From Lepturacanthus savala (Eukaryota > Chordata > Actinopteri > Scombriformes > Trichiuridae): a DNA stretch of 64,000 nucleotides. The number at the start of each line of letters is the position of its first letter. Positions within the stretch are counted from its first letter, which is position 1. Under the pieces are notes generated by a model that was not told where the DNA came from, did no database searches, and saw only the letters and a program-made list of their open reading frames with translations. The stretch spans positions 18,967,092-19,031,091 of the forward strand of contig CM060466.1 in the NCBI GenBank assembly GCA_030544235.1, read 5' to 3'. Both the position numbers and the translations under genes were made by a program. Below, in pieces: positions 11,149 to 25,400 of the stretch.

Positions 11149-12108
11149 GTGAGCATGGACTCAGCAGCGGCTCCTAATGCGATTAGCCGCACTCCACAGG
11201 ACGCTCACCGGGGTCTAGATGTGCGGGATAGTCGGAATATTAAAAAAAGCAAAACAAAAACATGAATTAAATAGACGCGTCGACTCTCTGCGCCGTGACG
11301 TCGGTCTCGTGGCAAATTGACCGTGGACAAGTGAGAGCTCGTGAGCAGCGTGAATGAAGCTACTTGTTCATAATTGAAGTAAAAGCGTCACTTTTCACAG
11401 CGTTGGATAATGTCAGCGGAGTTGACAAATAATGTGGAAGCCGGTTGTAATAACGGATGTAATAGCTCCGTTATTCTAATATTTGATAGTGCTGAATTAC
11501 ACAAATTTTAAAGTTCATGTTAACCACAAGAGGAATTGTCAGCAGCTTCAACCTATACTAAAAATGATAATAGTAAAGTTAGAATTTCCCGTTGGTCTTA
11601 TATATATATATATATATTTTTTTTTCTATTTTAGATTGGTGATTTTCCCCTTTTAATCGATTATCTTTTAAATTGTATCTAAAGCACTTTGAATTACCTT
11701 GTTGTTTAGATGTGTTATACAAATAGACCTGCCTTGCTTTGCCTAATTATGATAATTGTACTGTACTATTAATATCTGGGACACAAGCTATACTTGTTGC
11801 TGCTCTTGAGAGCATGCATCCTGGCCTGAGGATCAAATAAATCATTCATCAATGTTGACAACAGACCTACAGGCTGATGTGGCCTGAACAGACCTGTCAA
11901 GACAGTTTTATTCATAGCAGCAATCCTAACAGACTCATCTCAGGGCACTTTTTTATCATAAAAAGCAAGTCTAGTCTATACACCATATTATTTACGGAGA
12001 CCCAGAGCTAATGCATGTACGAAAAGAAACACAAGGGAAACCACAGAGACTATTCAGTACATTGTTTTCTCAATCACCTAAAGACTCTGTTCTTTATCTC
12101 AGGGAACA

Positions 12109-12323
12109 ATGCAGTTCTTGGGACGGCTGTTGGACACGGTCTCCTCTGTGTCGACCCTCTTCACCAACCCTTACCGGGTCCGGGATGTGCCGTTGGCAGA
12201 CTACGGCGGAGGGGGAAAGGTCCTGCTGAAAGACGAGGGACGTATGATTCTGTACAAAAACACCCAGTATCAGTCATGGGACTGTCTGCTTATGTGTCCT
12301 GAGACATCTGGCGTGGCTCTGAG
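12109..12323 (+). CDS. pla2g6: pla2g6 coding exon 1
   Basis: It encodes residues 1-71 (MQFLGRLLDTVSSVSTLF through CLLMCPETSGVAL). It ends AG before GTCAGT, phase 2. The acceptor ends at 12102, so six bases of leader belong to this exon. Confidence 0.95.
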
Positions 12324-13420
12324 GTCAGTATTGATCCCAACAAGGGGAGTATTGGGTGATGAGTGTTTCATTTGTAGTGTGATGATGTGGCCTTAAAGGT
12401 CACAGGTTTGACACATGTCCTGGGTTTTATTTGAAGTCTGCACCGAATGTTTGGTAACTGAATATATTCAGCTGAATATTGCAAAAAAAAATACTCAGTT
12501 ACGTCCTGCACCGTTTAAAAAACAAAACATGTTAATGCGAACCATCAGCACTGGAGCCTGATAATGTTGAACCTTTGTGAAAATGATCACTTTTGTTTCA
12601 TGTTTATTCTCTACAGTTTGCATTAACGCATCGTTTTTTTTTACTCGAGTCCGACAGGTGCACTGAATGGCATCATGTTTCCTTGGCAACGAATACAGAC
12701 TGTGACGTGCTGCTGTTTTTGTGCAGCTGCAGTGGACTGTGGAGTGAATTTTCAGTTTCAGTTGTTTTTTGGATTTATGAGTCTTTGCTTCTACTTCGTT
12801 TCTGTGATGCAGCATTTTATCCTGCAGCGTTTTTTCGTTGACTTTGTTTTATGGGTTTGTATGTTTTGGGTTTTGCATCATTTCTGTGTGTTTGTGGCAC
12901 ATTTTCTCCTCTCGGATATGTGCTTACCAGAAATGTTTCTTTGAAAAACACGTCCACAATTTATTCTAGACTATTTATGCAATATTAAAAAAATTGTTAA
13001 AAACTTAACAACCACATTTGATATTTCGTATTCAACCAAGCCTTTTTTATACTATTTGGCTTTGGCCACAAATTTCTATTTCAGTGCATCCCTACTAACA
13101 AGATATTTTTATTTAACTAATACAAACCCAAAAAACATCTCAATAACGTTTGTTACATCTCCTCTCTCAAGTTTATCTCTGGTGCTCTAGAAAGATCATG
13201 TCATTAGCAAACATTTGTGTTTGGTATGTAAAGGTTATACATGTTAATTAGTCGTGAGAAACAGTGACGTGAAGTTTCTACATAAACTGTGTATACAGTA
13301 TAAAATGTAATTTAATTTTCAATGAATAAAAGATTTCTTTAAAATCATTAAGACAAACCAGGAGGAAATCAAATTCCAGAGCACTTTGGATGTACTTTCT
13401 CGGAAAATTGATGAATGCCG

Positions 13421-13482
<62 letters not shown>

Positions 13483-16400
13483 CATTTGTACCAGTGTAAC
13501 CAGTTTTTGCATCTGTTCAGATTTCCTCTTAAAGTTATTGTGGAACCTCTGTCTGATTCAGGCTGTTTCAGGTGGCGTCAGAGGAGGACGCCATGAACTG
13601 GTTCCCGCAATACGCCCTCAAGCTCCGACCCTTCTACGAGACGCTGCCGCTGAAGGCCGAGACCACCCAGCCGATTGTCGACTGCATCCGCAACCACCCG
13701 GACTGGAGCTCCGCTCACATCGCCGTGGAAACGGGCCTGCGGGAGTGTCTCAAACACAACTACGTCCAGAGGTGAGACGGTGAGATTCAGTCCGATTTAG
13801 TTTTGCTGGATCTAACAAAGAATTCAACTCATTTCGTTTTCAATTCATTTGCAATTTTATTTATTTTGTTACCATTTAGTCTTTAGAAAGTAGGGGAACC
13901 AAGTCAAATCAATATATTCAATATTTGCTGCATCAACAGTCCAAAAGATTATTTTCACTGTGAAATAAATCAGAGAAAAATTTACTACGAAAATTGTTGT
14001 GGACTCATTTTCTGGGCAGAAACAGCTAATCATTAACTTTCTACTTTTGCCTTAGTTTTTCTAAAAAGCTGTGATATAAAATCTAAGTTTTTAAAGTTAG
14101 GCAGGAAATTGGGGCTTTTATTTTTGAAGAACATACAATTTTTGAGGTCACATGACCAGGATTTCCTGTTTGCTCATGGACATTTGACATGTGAGCATCA
14201 CTGTCTCACAACTGAAGGTTGTCTTTTATTCAGAATTTTGGAAAATTTTCACCAAATAACTAATAAAATTTAACTCACTATAAATGGTAAGTAAACTTGA
14301 ATTATTTATTTATTTTTTTACATTTAATTACATTTTGATGTTTGATGAAGTATTTTTGTCTTATAGGCTAAATTTTTTTTTGCCATATGGCAACAATATG
14401 CAAGTATGGGAAATTCCAGTGCATACAACCTCATGGAGTCCCATTAGCTTATGTAGCATGAAGCTATGTTTACATCTTTTTCTTTTTTATTATTATTTTT
14501 TATATTTTTAATATATCTCTATTTAGGCAATAGTAATAATAGTAATAGTAGTAATAAAAACATTAAAAACATTTTTTAACATGTCTAAGTAATATTTCAT
14601 GCAAAGCCAAACTCAGGAGTTCAGGCTGAGAAGGGTAAATATATCTGGACGTAGCAGACTGAGGAGAGGATTTTAATGTGTAGTCTCATTCTACAGATAC
14701 ATTAATAATGAGGCAGTCAGCATGAGAGTGCCTAGTCAATGCACATAGTGCAACAGATACTATCAAATGATTATGTTATACTTTGTACTTTATATTTTCG
14801 TCGTCATACAGTATACATCATTTTACATTACTCCATCCATTTTCCTTGCAGCAATTTTTTCAGTCACTCATTTCTGTAGAGAATGATAATAACTTCAAAA
14901 CGAAGGAAACGGTAGCTGCAAGAACCCACATCCTTTTCACATTAAAATATCAAATAATTTGTTTGCTCCCTCCAGTCAGATCAATGCTCGGGACGCATCA
15001 GGTCAGACGCCGCTTCACCTGGCGTGCGAGCGCGGTGACGCGGCGTGTGTGAAGGAGCTGTTGGAGGAGAGCCAAGCTCGGACCGACATCAAAGACCGCA
15101 ACGGAGAGACGCCCATGCACTGTGCCGCCAAGCAGGATTCTCCCGCCATCATCCAGGTCAGTACGTGGAATCAGGTTAACAGGAAAAACTACTACTAAAA
15201 ACTACTTTTTCAGGTCAAATTAAAAATATTATTTTATTAATTATTTTATTTTGTTATTATTATAATATAATTTTTTATAGCTAAGCATAAAGAGGGGGCT
15301 TTTATTTTTGAAGGACATACTATATATGAGGTCACATCCTTCATATCCTGTTTACTTATGGACATTTGACAATGTGAGCATCATTGTCTCATAACCAAGG
15401 ATTGTCTTTTATTCAGAATTTTGCCAAATTTTCACCAAATAAAAGATTTAACTCACTATCTAGGGTAGGTACATTTTATTTATTTATTTATTTTACATTT
15501 ATTTTAATTTTGATGTTATATTTTTTTTCTAATATGCTAAAAAGCCATATTGCAACAATATACAAATATGGAAAATTTCCTGTGCATACAACTTAGTCCC
15601 ATTGACTTACATAGCATGAAACTATCCTGAGACTGTTCACAACTTTTTCTTATGTATTTTTTTCAATACATCTATTATTTTGGTCATTTTAAGTGATAAA
15701 AACAGTCAACATTTTCATGTCTAAGTAATATTTCATGCAATAGAGGGTTAACGTGACTCTCTCTCTTCTTCTTACCATCACTCCATTCTCTCCTCTTCCA
15801 GATCCTGTGCTCACGCTTGTGTTCGGGTGTGGACGAGCTCAACAACAACGGGGAGACGCCGCTCCACGTGTCCTGCCGCCTGGGTCGAGTTGAGGCCGTC
15901 AAAGCCCTGCTGGGCGGTGGGTCCAAGTGTGATGTCATTGGAGGCAGCGGCTACCCCATCCACACTGCCATGAAGTACAGCGAGAAGGGGTGAGCTGATG
16001 GAGAGAGGAGGCTGACGTGTAGGAGTTTGCCTTTCCCTACTCGTTGTTGTGTATTTGCTTATTCCTTTTTTTTTTTTTTTTTTTTTACCAGCGACAGTAT
16101 AGGACAGAATCACAGAGACTGGGAGGAGTCTGTTTTTTACATCAGTGATACTACAACACACAGTTTTGAAGTAACAGTTTCCCTTGTTCAGGGCTCCAGA
16201 CTAACTTTTTTACAGGTACCAATACAAATTGGGTACCACTAGATTTTTATTTGTATAGTTTGTTTTGAATAAATTACCTTATGATGTTGATGAAAGTTGA
16301 AAATGTACCCAAACTTCATATTTGCAAAATATTTTAATCTGAACTTGTGAAAAAACTTTTTATATAGACGCAGTATGCATTTAATACCTGAAAATATTAA

Positions 16401-19400
16401 TGAAAAAAATCAATAAATCTCTTAACTACTACAGATGAGGTTTTAGTAGTAGTAGTTAGAGCATTGTGAACATGATCATTGTGAATATGATGTACCACAC
16501 CCATATATAATATTTTCTTTCAGAAAAACCTCACCTGAAGCAGTCAGGGCATTGTGAATATGATCTAGTACAGCAAACAGAATGATAAATGATAAGTCTA
16601 CACATTTTAGGGGATATTTTCAGGTAATAAATGCATACTATGTCCATATACAATTTCTTTTACCCAAATATTTTGTAAATATCAAACCTCAAATGTAGTA
16701 TTTAGGGTATTGTAAATATTATCTACTACAGTAAACAGAGTAGGGAAAAGTAATTTTGTTTATATTTGGTAAACATTTTTCATCAATCAATTCCTACTGA
16801 AACATGTAACAGGCAGACGGTCTCTAACAAGGACCACAGAGAATCACGGTAGATTGGCAATGATTCTTTTTTTCTGGTAAAACATAAAATTGTGAGAAAG
16901 GCTGAGTCTAATATTGTAATATATCAGAGTATGATGATAAAAGCAAACATCAAGCCAATATCCAATAACCAGCCAACGTCACCACAGTACAAACAGGCAG
17001 AAATGTCACTGTTCTAATCTGTGAAAGTTCGGTAATTGCGATGATGAACTAACTGTCGATCTTTCGGTGATCTATCTATCTTTCTTCAAATCAATATCGC
17101 GAAGCAATAGAGTTGTGTCTGGTAGCCTTAATCCCTTTTCTGTAATATTACCTATGAATTTCTGAAAACGCGTTGAAACACACAAGATGATTTCTCATAC
17201 TTGGCCCAGTCAAACTTGGTTGCCCCGTTCCAAAATTAAAGTCCTGGCATTCTGGCTGGAGAAAGAAATGTTTTTGTTTTAGTCCCCACTGCCCCTGTCT
17301 CTTTCGTCAACCTGTCACTGTCAGGTCACTGTCAGTAGAATCTGAGAATCTAGTTGCTTCCTCATTTCCTAACTTTTCTCTAGTTCCAACAGAATTTATT
17401 TCATTTATTTCCTCTGACACATTTTTCTTAAAATCATCACGCATGTACACAGAGAGAGAGAGATCGGACACGCAGGAATGAGCCAGAGCGTATTATTTTA
17501 TTATCACCCCTAACCCTAACCCTATCACAACCATTATTGCACATTGAACATAGTGCAGAGCGCAGGAGTGAGGAGACAAAAAAAAAAAAACATTTTTTCC
17601 CCCACTCGTACTTCTGCAAGTAGCACTGGTGCGACATAATTAAATTTTAACTCGCACCTTAAGAAATTAGGTCACATATGCAACCTAATAGGTCGCACTC
17701 TGGTGCCCTGGTTACCCTGCTGCCCTCCTACTGTTATGATTCTGTAGATGAATGCTTCTTTCTCTTTTTCTTTTCCTTTTGAACATACAGTATGTATCCA
17801 GGACCAGTGTTTATTGAGTTTGGTATAAGAGCAGCACTCCCTGAATACAAAGTCTAGAGCAGTGATTTTCAACCTATGGCCCATAGGTTGAAAATCACTG
17901 GTCTAGGTATTGCAGGTGGGCCACGAAATCCTTTTCTAAAAATCTAAATATCATAGTTGTGTGTTGTACAGAGGAAACTGAACACCAGGCAAAAAAACAA
18001 AAAAAGTGATTTTATTGCAAGTCTTTAAGTGGAAGCTACTGTAGATCACCATGGCTGAACTGACCAATCACAGCCCTTGCCGTCCGTGTCTACGTGATGT
18101 AGTGAGGATCTTTTGGAGGTGACTTCAGCCTACAGTGTAGGGGCCTAGCCATAGCTACGTAGCAGAAGTATAAACTAGGCTCTACGCATCATGTCAAAGT
18201 TTTCATTAAAATTATAAAAATGACATGTTATGATTTCCCTGTGAATAAGTTGACATTAGTATAAAAGTGATATTGTTGAATACGTTGTGAGCCTCATGCA
18301 TATTCCATAATTAGTCCTCGGCCTAAATGTTGAATTTTCACAGCACACAATGATAAAAATGCCCTGTTGCGATTTTCCTGCCTTTTTCATATTAATTCAA
18401 ATCAGTCCTAGATGATTTTTTACATTAAAATAGCAAAATGGTCTAAAAAGTATTGTTTATTGGGTCAGAGGTGGGCCGCGAACATTTAGATTTCCAAGTG
18501 GGCCCTGAGCTGGAAAAGGTTGAGAACCCCTGCTCTAGGGTTTAAAGTTAATAGTCTCTTTTTTGTGTTTGTCTGTCAGGTGTGTTGAGGAAATCCTCAA
18601 AGCAGATCCAGGCCAGCTCCAGGCTGAAGACTGTATGTATGGTGGGACGCCGCTCCACTGGGCCAAAACCGCTGAGGTGAGGAAACGTCATGTGCTCAAT
18701 AGAAGCAATAATAGATCTATGACCTTTTAAATACTTCAACGCTCAAGTTTGACCACTTGAAAAATGAAAACGCATTTCATAACGTCAGCCTATGTCTGTG
18801 CCAGATGTGTCGTATGCTGCTGGAGCACGGCTGTGCGGTGAACTACCTCAGTAAGACCGGAGAGAGCGCCCTCCACATTCTGACCAAGAAGGGCCGCTTC
18901 GAGGCGGCCATGGTGTTACTGACCCATGGAGCTAATGCCAACCTTAAGGGTCAGGATGGAAACACAGCTCTGCACCTCGCTATGAAGGTGTGTATGTGTG
19001 TCCTCAACATGATTTTAAATGTTTATGGAGTGATTTTGCTAAGTAGTCACAACACAGGATCAAAACTATCTGAAAGTTTATGGCTCATATCATAGAACGT
19101 TTATTTCAAAAGTCCAAACAATAGGGATATAAGGTTGTGCCTCCAATAAGGACAAACAAAGATTTACTTTTGTTTATTGGACAGCATGTGTACATGTATT
19201 TACTAATTTATTTAAGCAGGCAGGTCAATTAAGATCTGATTCTTATGATTCTTATTGTAATTTGTTATGTTTATGTTGTAATTTTGCAAAAGCTAACTTA
19301 CAACATGTTTCAAATGTCTCGATCGTCACGGATTAATTAATGTACTAAACAGAAATTATTAAAAATTATTAAAATATAAATGTTTTAAAACATATATATA

Positions 19401-22400
19401 AAAATGCATCATTTATGTGACACTGTGCTTATTTTGTAGCTGGACCACATAGAATTGATTAAAGCTCTGATTGTATTCGGGGCTGATGTGGAGATCTACA
19501 ACGACCTGGGAGAAACGCCTGGACTCATCGCTGCACGTACCAGCAAAGGTAAGAGAGACAGGATGGATGGAACAAGAGATTTAAACTGTAAAATGATGAG
19601 ATGCAAAGATGGATATTATACAGGGGCTGAATTAGGAACTCTTGAGTTTGGAGAATGAAATGCAAATTAAGGCCCCAACTAAACTAGATTTTTTTTTTTA
19701 ACCAGATATTTTTGTCTGAAAAAAAATCTCCTTCCACACGCTGATCCGATCGCCAAATATCAGACTACACAGAGACGTTAACACAAATACGAACTGGCTA
19801 AAAGCCTGTGATACCATGCCAGGTCAGAAGTAGTCGATAAGCAAAACTTCAAATTCGCTACACAAATCTATTCAATCTGATATTCTTGAATCTCTCCAAT
19901 GTTTTATCTGATTTAACAAATCCCAAGATAAGTGCTGTGTTGATGTGGCTGAATTGGATAGAAAACTGTGGACAAAAAAAAATCTAGATTTGTGTAGTTG
20001 GGGCCTGATTGTGAGTGATCTGAGAAGCCGTTTGATGTAATTTGTTCAGATTATCACGTGTTAATACTTACTCTCATTTAAAAGCATGTATGCTCATTTA
20101 GATGGTAAAGCTAATGGATGAAAATGGTTATGATCAAATGACAAACTTTTAACAATGCCTTATATCTAAATGTGAAGTCCAGTTGCTAATCCAGATACTA
20201 ATTCATTGTTTTGTGACTGTTTAGAAGTGGCATGATTACAAAGTTTGCAAGATGTCTTTTGAAAGACATCCGTGCATCATGCAAGATTTTTACCACCATA
20301 CAACACAAATTGTACAAAATGCATAAAAATTAGATTTTGGTATCTCACTCCCAGCTAATCACTCTCTGAGCTATAATGGGTTTTGTGGAATCAATACAAC
20401 TCAGTTGATTCCAGTCTCCTTCTCCACCTTTATACATGTTACATGTTCAAAGCCAGCACATATCAGTTACAAAAACAAAAAAAAAACATGTATTAATTTA
20501 ATCTGGCCTTCATTACACATTCTGCAACATTTAATGTCTACTATGGTGACATTACCACTACCATGTGAAAGGCAAAACCTGTCTATTGAAACAACATACT
20601 CATTTGTGATTTTTCACATAATAGAGATAATTGTGTGTGAAACCACCCACCTGATGCACTTAAATGGTGGTAAATGCAGTTTTTCTGTCATTTATTGATT
20701 TAGAAAATGCATGATAGTTACTAACAGATACTGATATGTTTGCTTTCTATCTCTCTCTATCACTTTCTATCTCTTCTCTTCTGTTTTTTTTTGCGGTGTG
20801 CATGTCTATCTCCATTGGCATGCATGTGTGTGTTTTTTATGTTTTCGTTAAAATGAAAGGTGTGAATAGAAAGATACTGCTGGACATGCTGTGTAGTGTA
20901 GGGGTCCAGCGCTGCCTCCCCCCCTCCCCCGGCAGTCCTCCCCCCATCTCCAACAAGGCCAAACCTCCAGGCATAGGTAACACCAACCATCCTCCCAGCC
21001 TCCGCCTCCCCTTCACTGCTCTGTTTCAATGTTTCTTTCATCGACAGTATGTGTCTCTCTATGAGCACTTTTACCGCTCTTCAGTATTCCTCTGAACAAT
21101 AGAGTTAAAGAGTGTTGACAGCTGATTTAACAGAAAGTGATTGGTTATATTTCCACTTGAAGTACTGAAGTGATCCAACAAAATCTGGAATTTCTGAGAA
21201 TTCTTAGCTAAGGAATATGACAGTACAAGAATAAATATTATAGTAATGAATAGTGGAATTCCTTATATTTCCCATTTTTTTTTCCAAACATTTTAAAAGC
21301 TCTTGTAAATGATGTAAATAAAAGCATGTGACTTTACATGAAAGCAACATGCAAACATATCAATTTGACGTTCTTGGTAAAACTCCCCTGTGGCTTGTAG
21401 TAATCACAAATGGACCCTTTTTCCTTCCTCTGTGCATGAATTTGATAAATACCGCTGCCACGTGTTGGTCCATCGCTGATGGCTGCTGTGATTGGCTCAC
21501 AGGGTTTCAGGACATCATGTACATGGGGGCTGCAGTCACTGCGATGAACAGCGGAGCATCTCAAGTTGATGGCCTCAGAATGGGGAAAAAGAAGTGAGTA
21601 TGCTAGAAATACCACTGTTTCCCGTCTGACTTTTTTTTTTTTTTTTCATAATTTGAATTAGTGCTGGGCAATATTGGAAAAAAAATCATGTATCAAGATA
21701 TGGATTATTCACGATAAAAATATATAGTTATTATTCTCTGAAAGGTTTAACAAAAAACTTTTCTCCAACTTTACATTTAACATTTACATTTAACTAAACT
21801 GTCACAAATGGGTAACATACATTTTAGTGCAGCAGTATGAGTGTATCATATGAAAACAGCTAGAGGTTCATTCACATTTTTTCACATCTGTTGCTGCTAT
21901 TGTTCTGTTAACGTTTGCCAGTGTCTTCAGTTCTCTCTGTTTTTTATGGAAAAATGTCATTTTATGTTGCATTGCGCTGTCCTCTCTTTTTTTTTTCTTC
22001 TTTTTTTTTCTCTTCCATAATGTTGATGTGATTCTAATCAGAACGATGCAGTAGTACAGACGGTTGGAGATGATCGCATGGATGGCAATTTATAGATTCT
22101 TGAAAAGAAGAATGGCTTTAGTTTTGCAATGGTGCAGAGTTGGAAGAAACTGTTTTTTACCACGGATCGAATTTGAGTTTGGAATTGAAAATGAAATGAG
22201 GTTTTTAACATGTGGTTCGATGAAGGTGGATAGGTTGTCAAGACTCTTTGAGATCAAATTGATGTTGTCAGGGGGGCTAAAAAGAATGATTTCTGTTTTA
22301 TTGTCATTGAGTTGAAGGAAATTTGCTGCCACCCAGAATTTGATTTCAGTAGATTGTTTTCTTCTGGCCTGTGTGTTTGTGACAGATTATTTAATATGGG

Positions 22401-25400
22401 GTTTTGACAGCTGGCTTTGCCTTGTAATAGAACGGTGTTCTCGTCCGTCCCGGCTGACTTTGACCCTTGGACTTGAACACTTTTCTATCTTCGCCAGGAT
22501 ACGTATCCTCATATCACCCAGCACTAGAGTAAAAGGATTGTGAACAAATAATATAATAGTTGTTTCATTATTCCTCTGGCATTAAAACATGTTATTTGTA
22601 TTTTTTGTCTTCTGCAGGATGGACAGACTGCTGTGTCTGGATGGTGGAGGTATAAAAGGCCTGGTGCTGATCCAGATGCTGATCGCTCTGGAGAGAGAGG
22701 CAGGCCGGCCCACCAGAGAGCTCTTTGACTGGGTGGCTGGCACAAGCACTGGGGGGATCCTGGCCCTGGCTATAATCCATGGTGCGTGTGTGTGTGTAAT
22801 TTTTTCATTCCGCTACAAAGAATTTTCAAACCCTAAGAGTCTCTTTAATATATAGGAAAGTCCATGGAGTACCTTCGCTGCCTGTATTTTCGGATGAAAG
22901 AGCAGGTGTTCAAGGGTTCACGGCCCTACGAATCTGCAGCACTGGAGATTTTCCTGAAGAATGAATTTGGGGAAAACACTAAGATGACAGATGTCCAATA
23001 TCCCAGGTAACTGTCAAACCTGTTGAAATCCTTTCATGTTAGAAATGTACTTTTTTTTATTTTTTTTTTTTATAATTACTTGTATGTGTGAGTTTCGTGT
23101 CATGATGTATGTGCAGATACACTACACACATTCTTCTAACTGGAAAAAAAAGTTTTTGTGTCTACTGTAGGAGCATGATTTGTGATGTCACAACTATTTT
23201 GTCCAGTATGCAACTTAGTGCCCCATGGTGACATGGAGATTTTAATCCTCCAGTGCATATACATTGAAGTAGGAGACATTAGTGAAGTAGGAGACAGCTT
23301 GTGTAGAAATGACAGAAACTTCTGAAATAAAAAAAAATTGCACAAGCTTAGTCTGAATTTTCAAGAGAAGTAGAAGTAGTAGATGTTGTTTTAAGCATTT
23401 CTAAACACCTTTTTAATGGGAAAACCTCATCAGATTGATTTTTTTTTTATTGTTTTCAACCATGTTTGAAGAGGATATTAGGATTTAATGTTTACATCAG
23501 GCATCAGGCCAGGGCTGTATGATGACCTTTTTTACTAGGAGCACACATGCTCCTAAATGGGAAAAATTCAGGAGCACTATGAAATTTCTTATGTAGCATA
23601 ATTTCTTTTATTAACACTCAAATCACAAACACAGTACACGTGCACATACCGTAAAATACTAAATAATAGCCCGGGTGTTTATTTGTTTCAATCACAAATC
23701 AGGTGATCATTTGAGACCAGGTGGCAAATTGGAACAGGTGATAAATTCCTTCCTGGCAAAAATATGGCTCAACAAAACTGGTAAATAATATAGTAATTGA
23801 CTCAAATTATTTTATTAAAGCAGCATGATTACCGTATTACATTTTTCAAAAGTCAGATTACAGTACTGTAGTTAAATGTCTTGGGACTGCTCCTGAGTTT
23901 TCCTCTGCATATTTTACCACAGAAAGTTTGAATTTCATGTTGTATTTTTTATTTTTTCACTGCACCGGAGCCATGGCAATCAACATTTAAGCAGTTTTAC
24001 CAGAGGGTGTTCTTTAATGTCATTTGAGCATGATAGTGATGTCAGGACCGAGGTGCTGAAGGAAAAAAAAGGTGAAGAAGAAAAACCTGCAGCCTCAGTG
24101 ATCAGTGGTCTTCAGACCGCATCTTTAAGTGTGCATAGCCCTGTTTACGTTTATATTGTTTTAATAAACACCATGTCTTTCTCTATTAAGCTCTTCTTAT
24201 TCTTGATGATAAGAGAGTACCAGCACATAAAAAATTATCACTTTGATAAGGACGGCAGAATTGGTAGTTCCAAAAAGTCATTCTTGTCAAATTATTCATT
24301 CTATGTACAAAAAAGAAGCAAATGCATATTTCACCTCCTGAGTAGACATGGAAAATAAAGTTTGCCATAGCTTTACATAGAATTTTGGCTGAAAAGACGC
24401 TAAAAAAAAAATAAAAAATTGTATATTCTCTAGTTGCAGCGGGGGAGGCATGGAGTGGAGAACACATGTGTGGTATGAATGGTCTCATCTGTTAATATTC
24501 TAAATGAAAACAGACCAAAACCGCGGCCGCACCACACAAAATGTGAATGAAAGAGTTGAAATCCATAGTTGCATGTGTGTGCCCTTTTTTGTTTTCCTAC
24601 TTACACTATCTATTTTTAGGCACATATGTGAGTAAAATGCTGGCACTGCACAATCCTGCACTTGGCAAAAGCATTAGAGTAGGAATTGACAGTTTTGGAG
24701 GAGAAGTCAGGGGATCATCAAAGTCATTAGGATGCATCATGTAGGGTCCATGGATATCTTTGATTGTTTTTATTTCTATTTAATTTGTATTTATTTTGTT
24801 TTATTTTATTTCTAATCTATCTCCCAAGTTTCATATTTTCAAGAAAAATAATAAAAAAACAACAAATTTAGCCTTCAAATTTTATTATGAATAAAAGTTG
24901 GGGAAAAAATCAACCTTTTTATGTTAAATTCACATTTCCTCCTATTACCTTTTCGCTCATTACCTTTTCACTTGTGTTCCTGTGCATATTTTGTAATATA
25001 TTTGTAATACATTTTGTAATATAATTATCTGTAAATATCTGTAAATTGGCAACTCTTGCACCTACATATTTTGGATTTTTTTTGTATATAGCTTCTTGTA
25101 TGTAACACGTTCTTCTGTCTCTGTGTTTTTTTTAAGTGTTTAAGTTAAGATTTCTTTCTTGCTACAAATGACTCAGGGACACACACAAGAATTCCAATGT
25201 ACAAATGGCAATAAACCCCATTTCTATTCTATTCTATTCAGAGTGATGGTGACCAGCGTGCTGGCTGACAGGCATCCAGGAGAGCTGCACATCTTCAGGA
25301 ACTATAACCCTCCCTCCGTCCACAGAGAGCCACCGTACGCCACCACGGCCACGTTCAAGACTCTCACCGTCCCACAAGGTATTAGCCTGCTGCACAAAGA

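Noticed and set aside
17508..17524. CCCTAA repeats like vertebrate telomere sequence
   Set aside because: Fewer than three units, inside a transposon remnant; too short to call an interstitial telomere.
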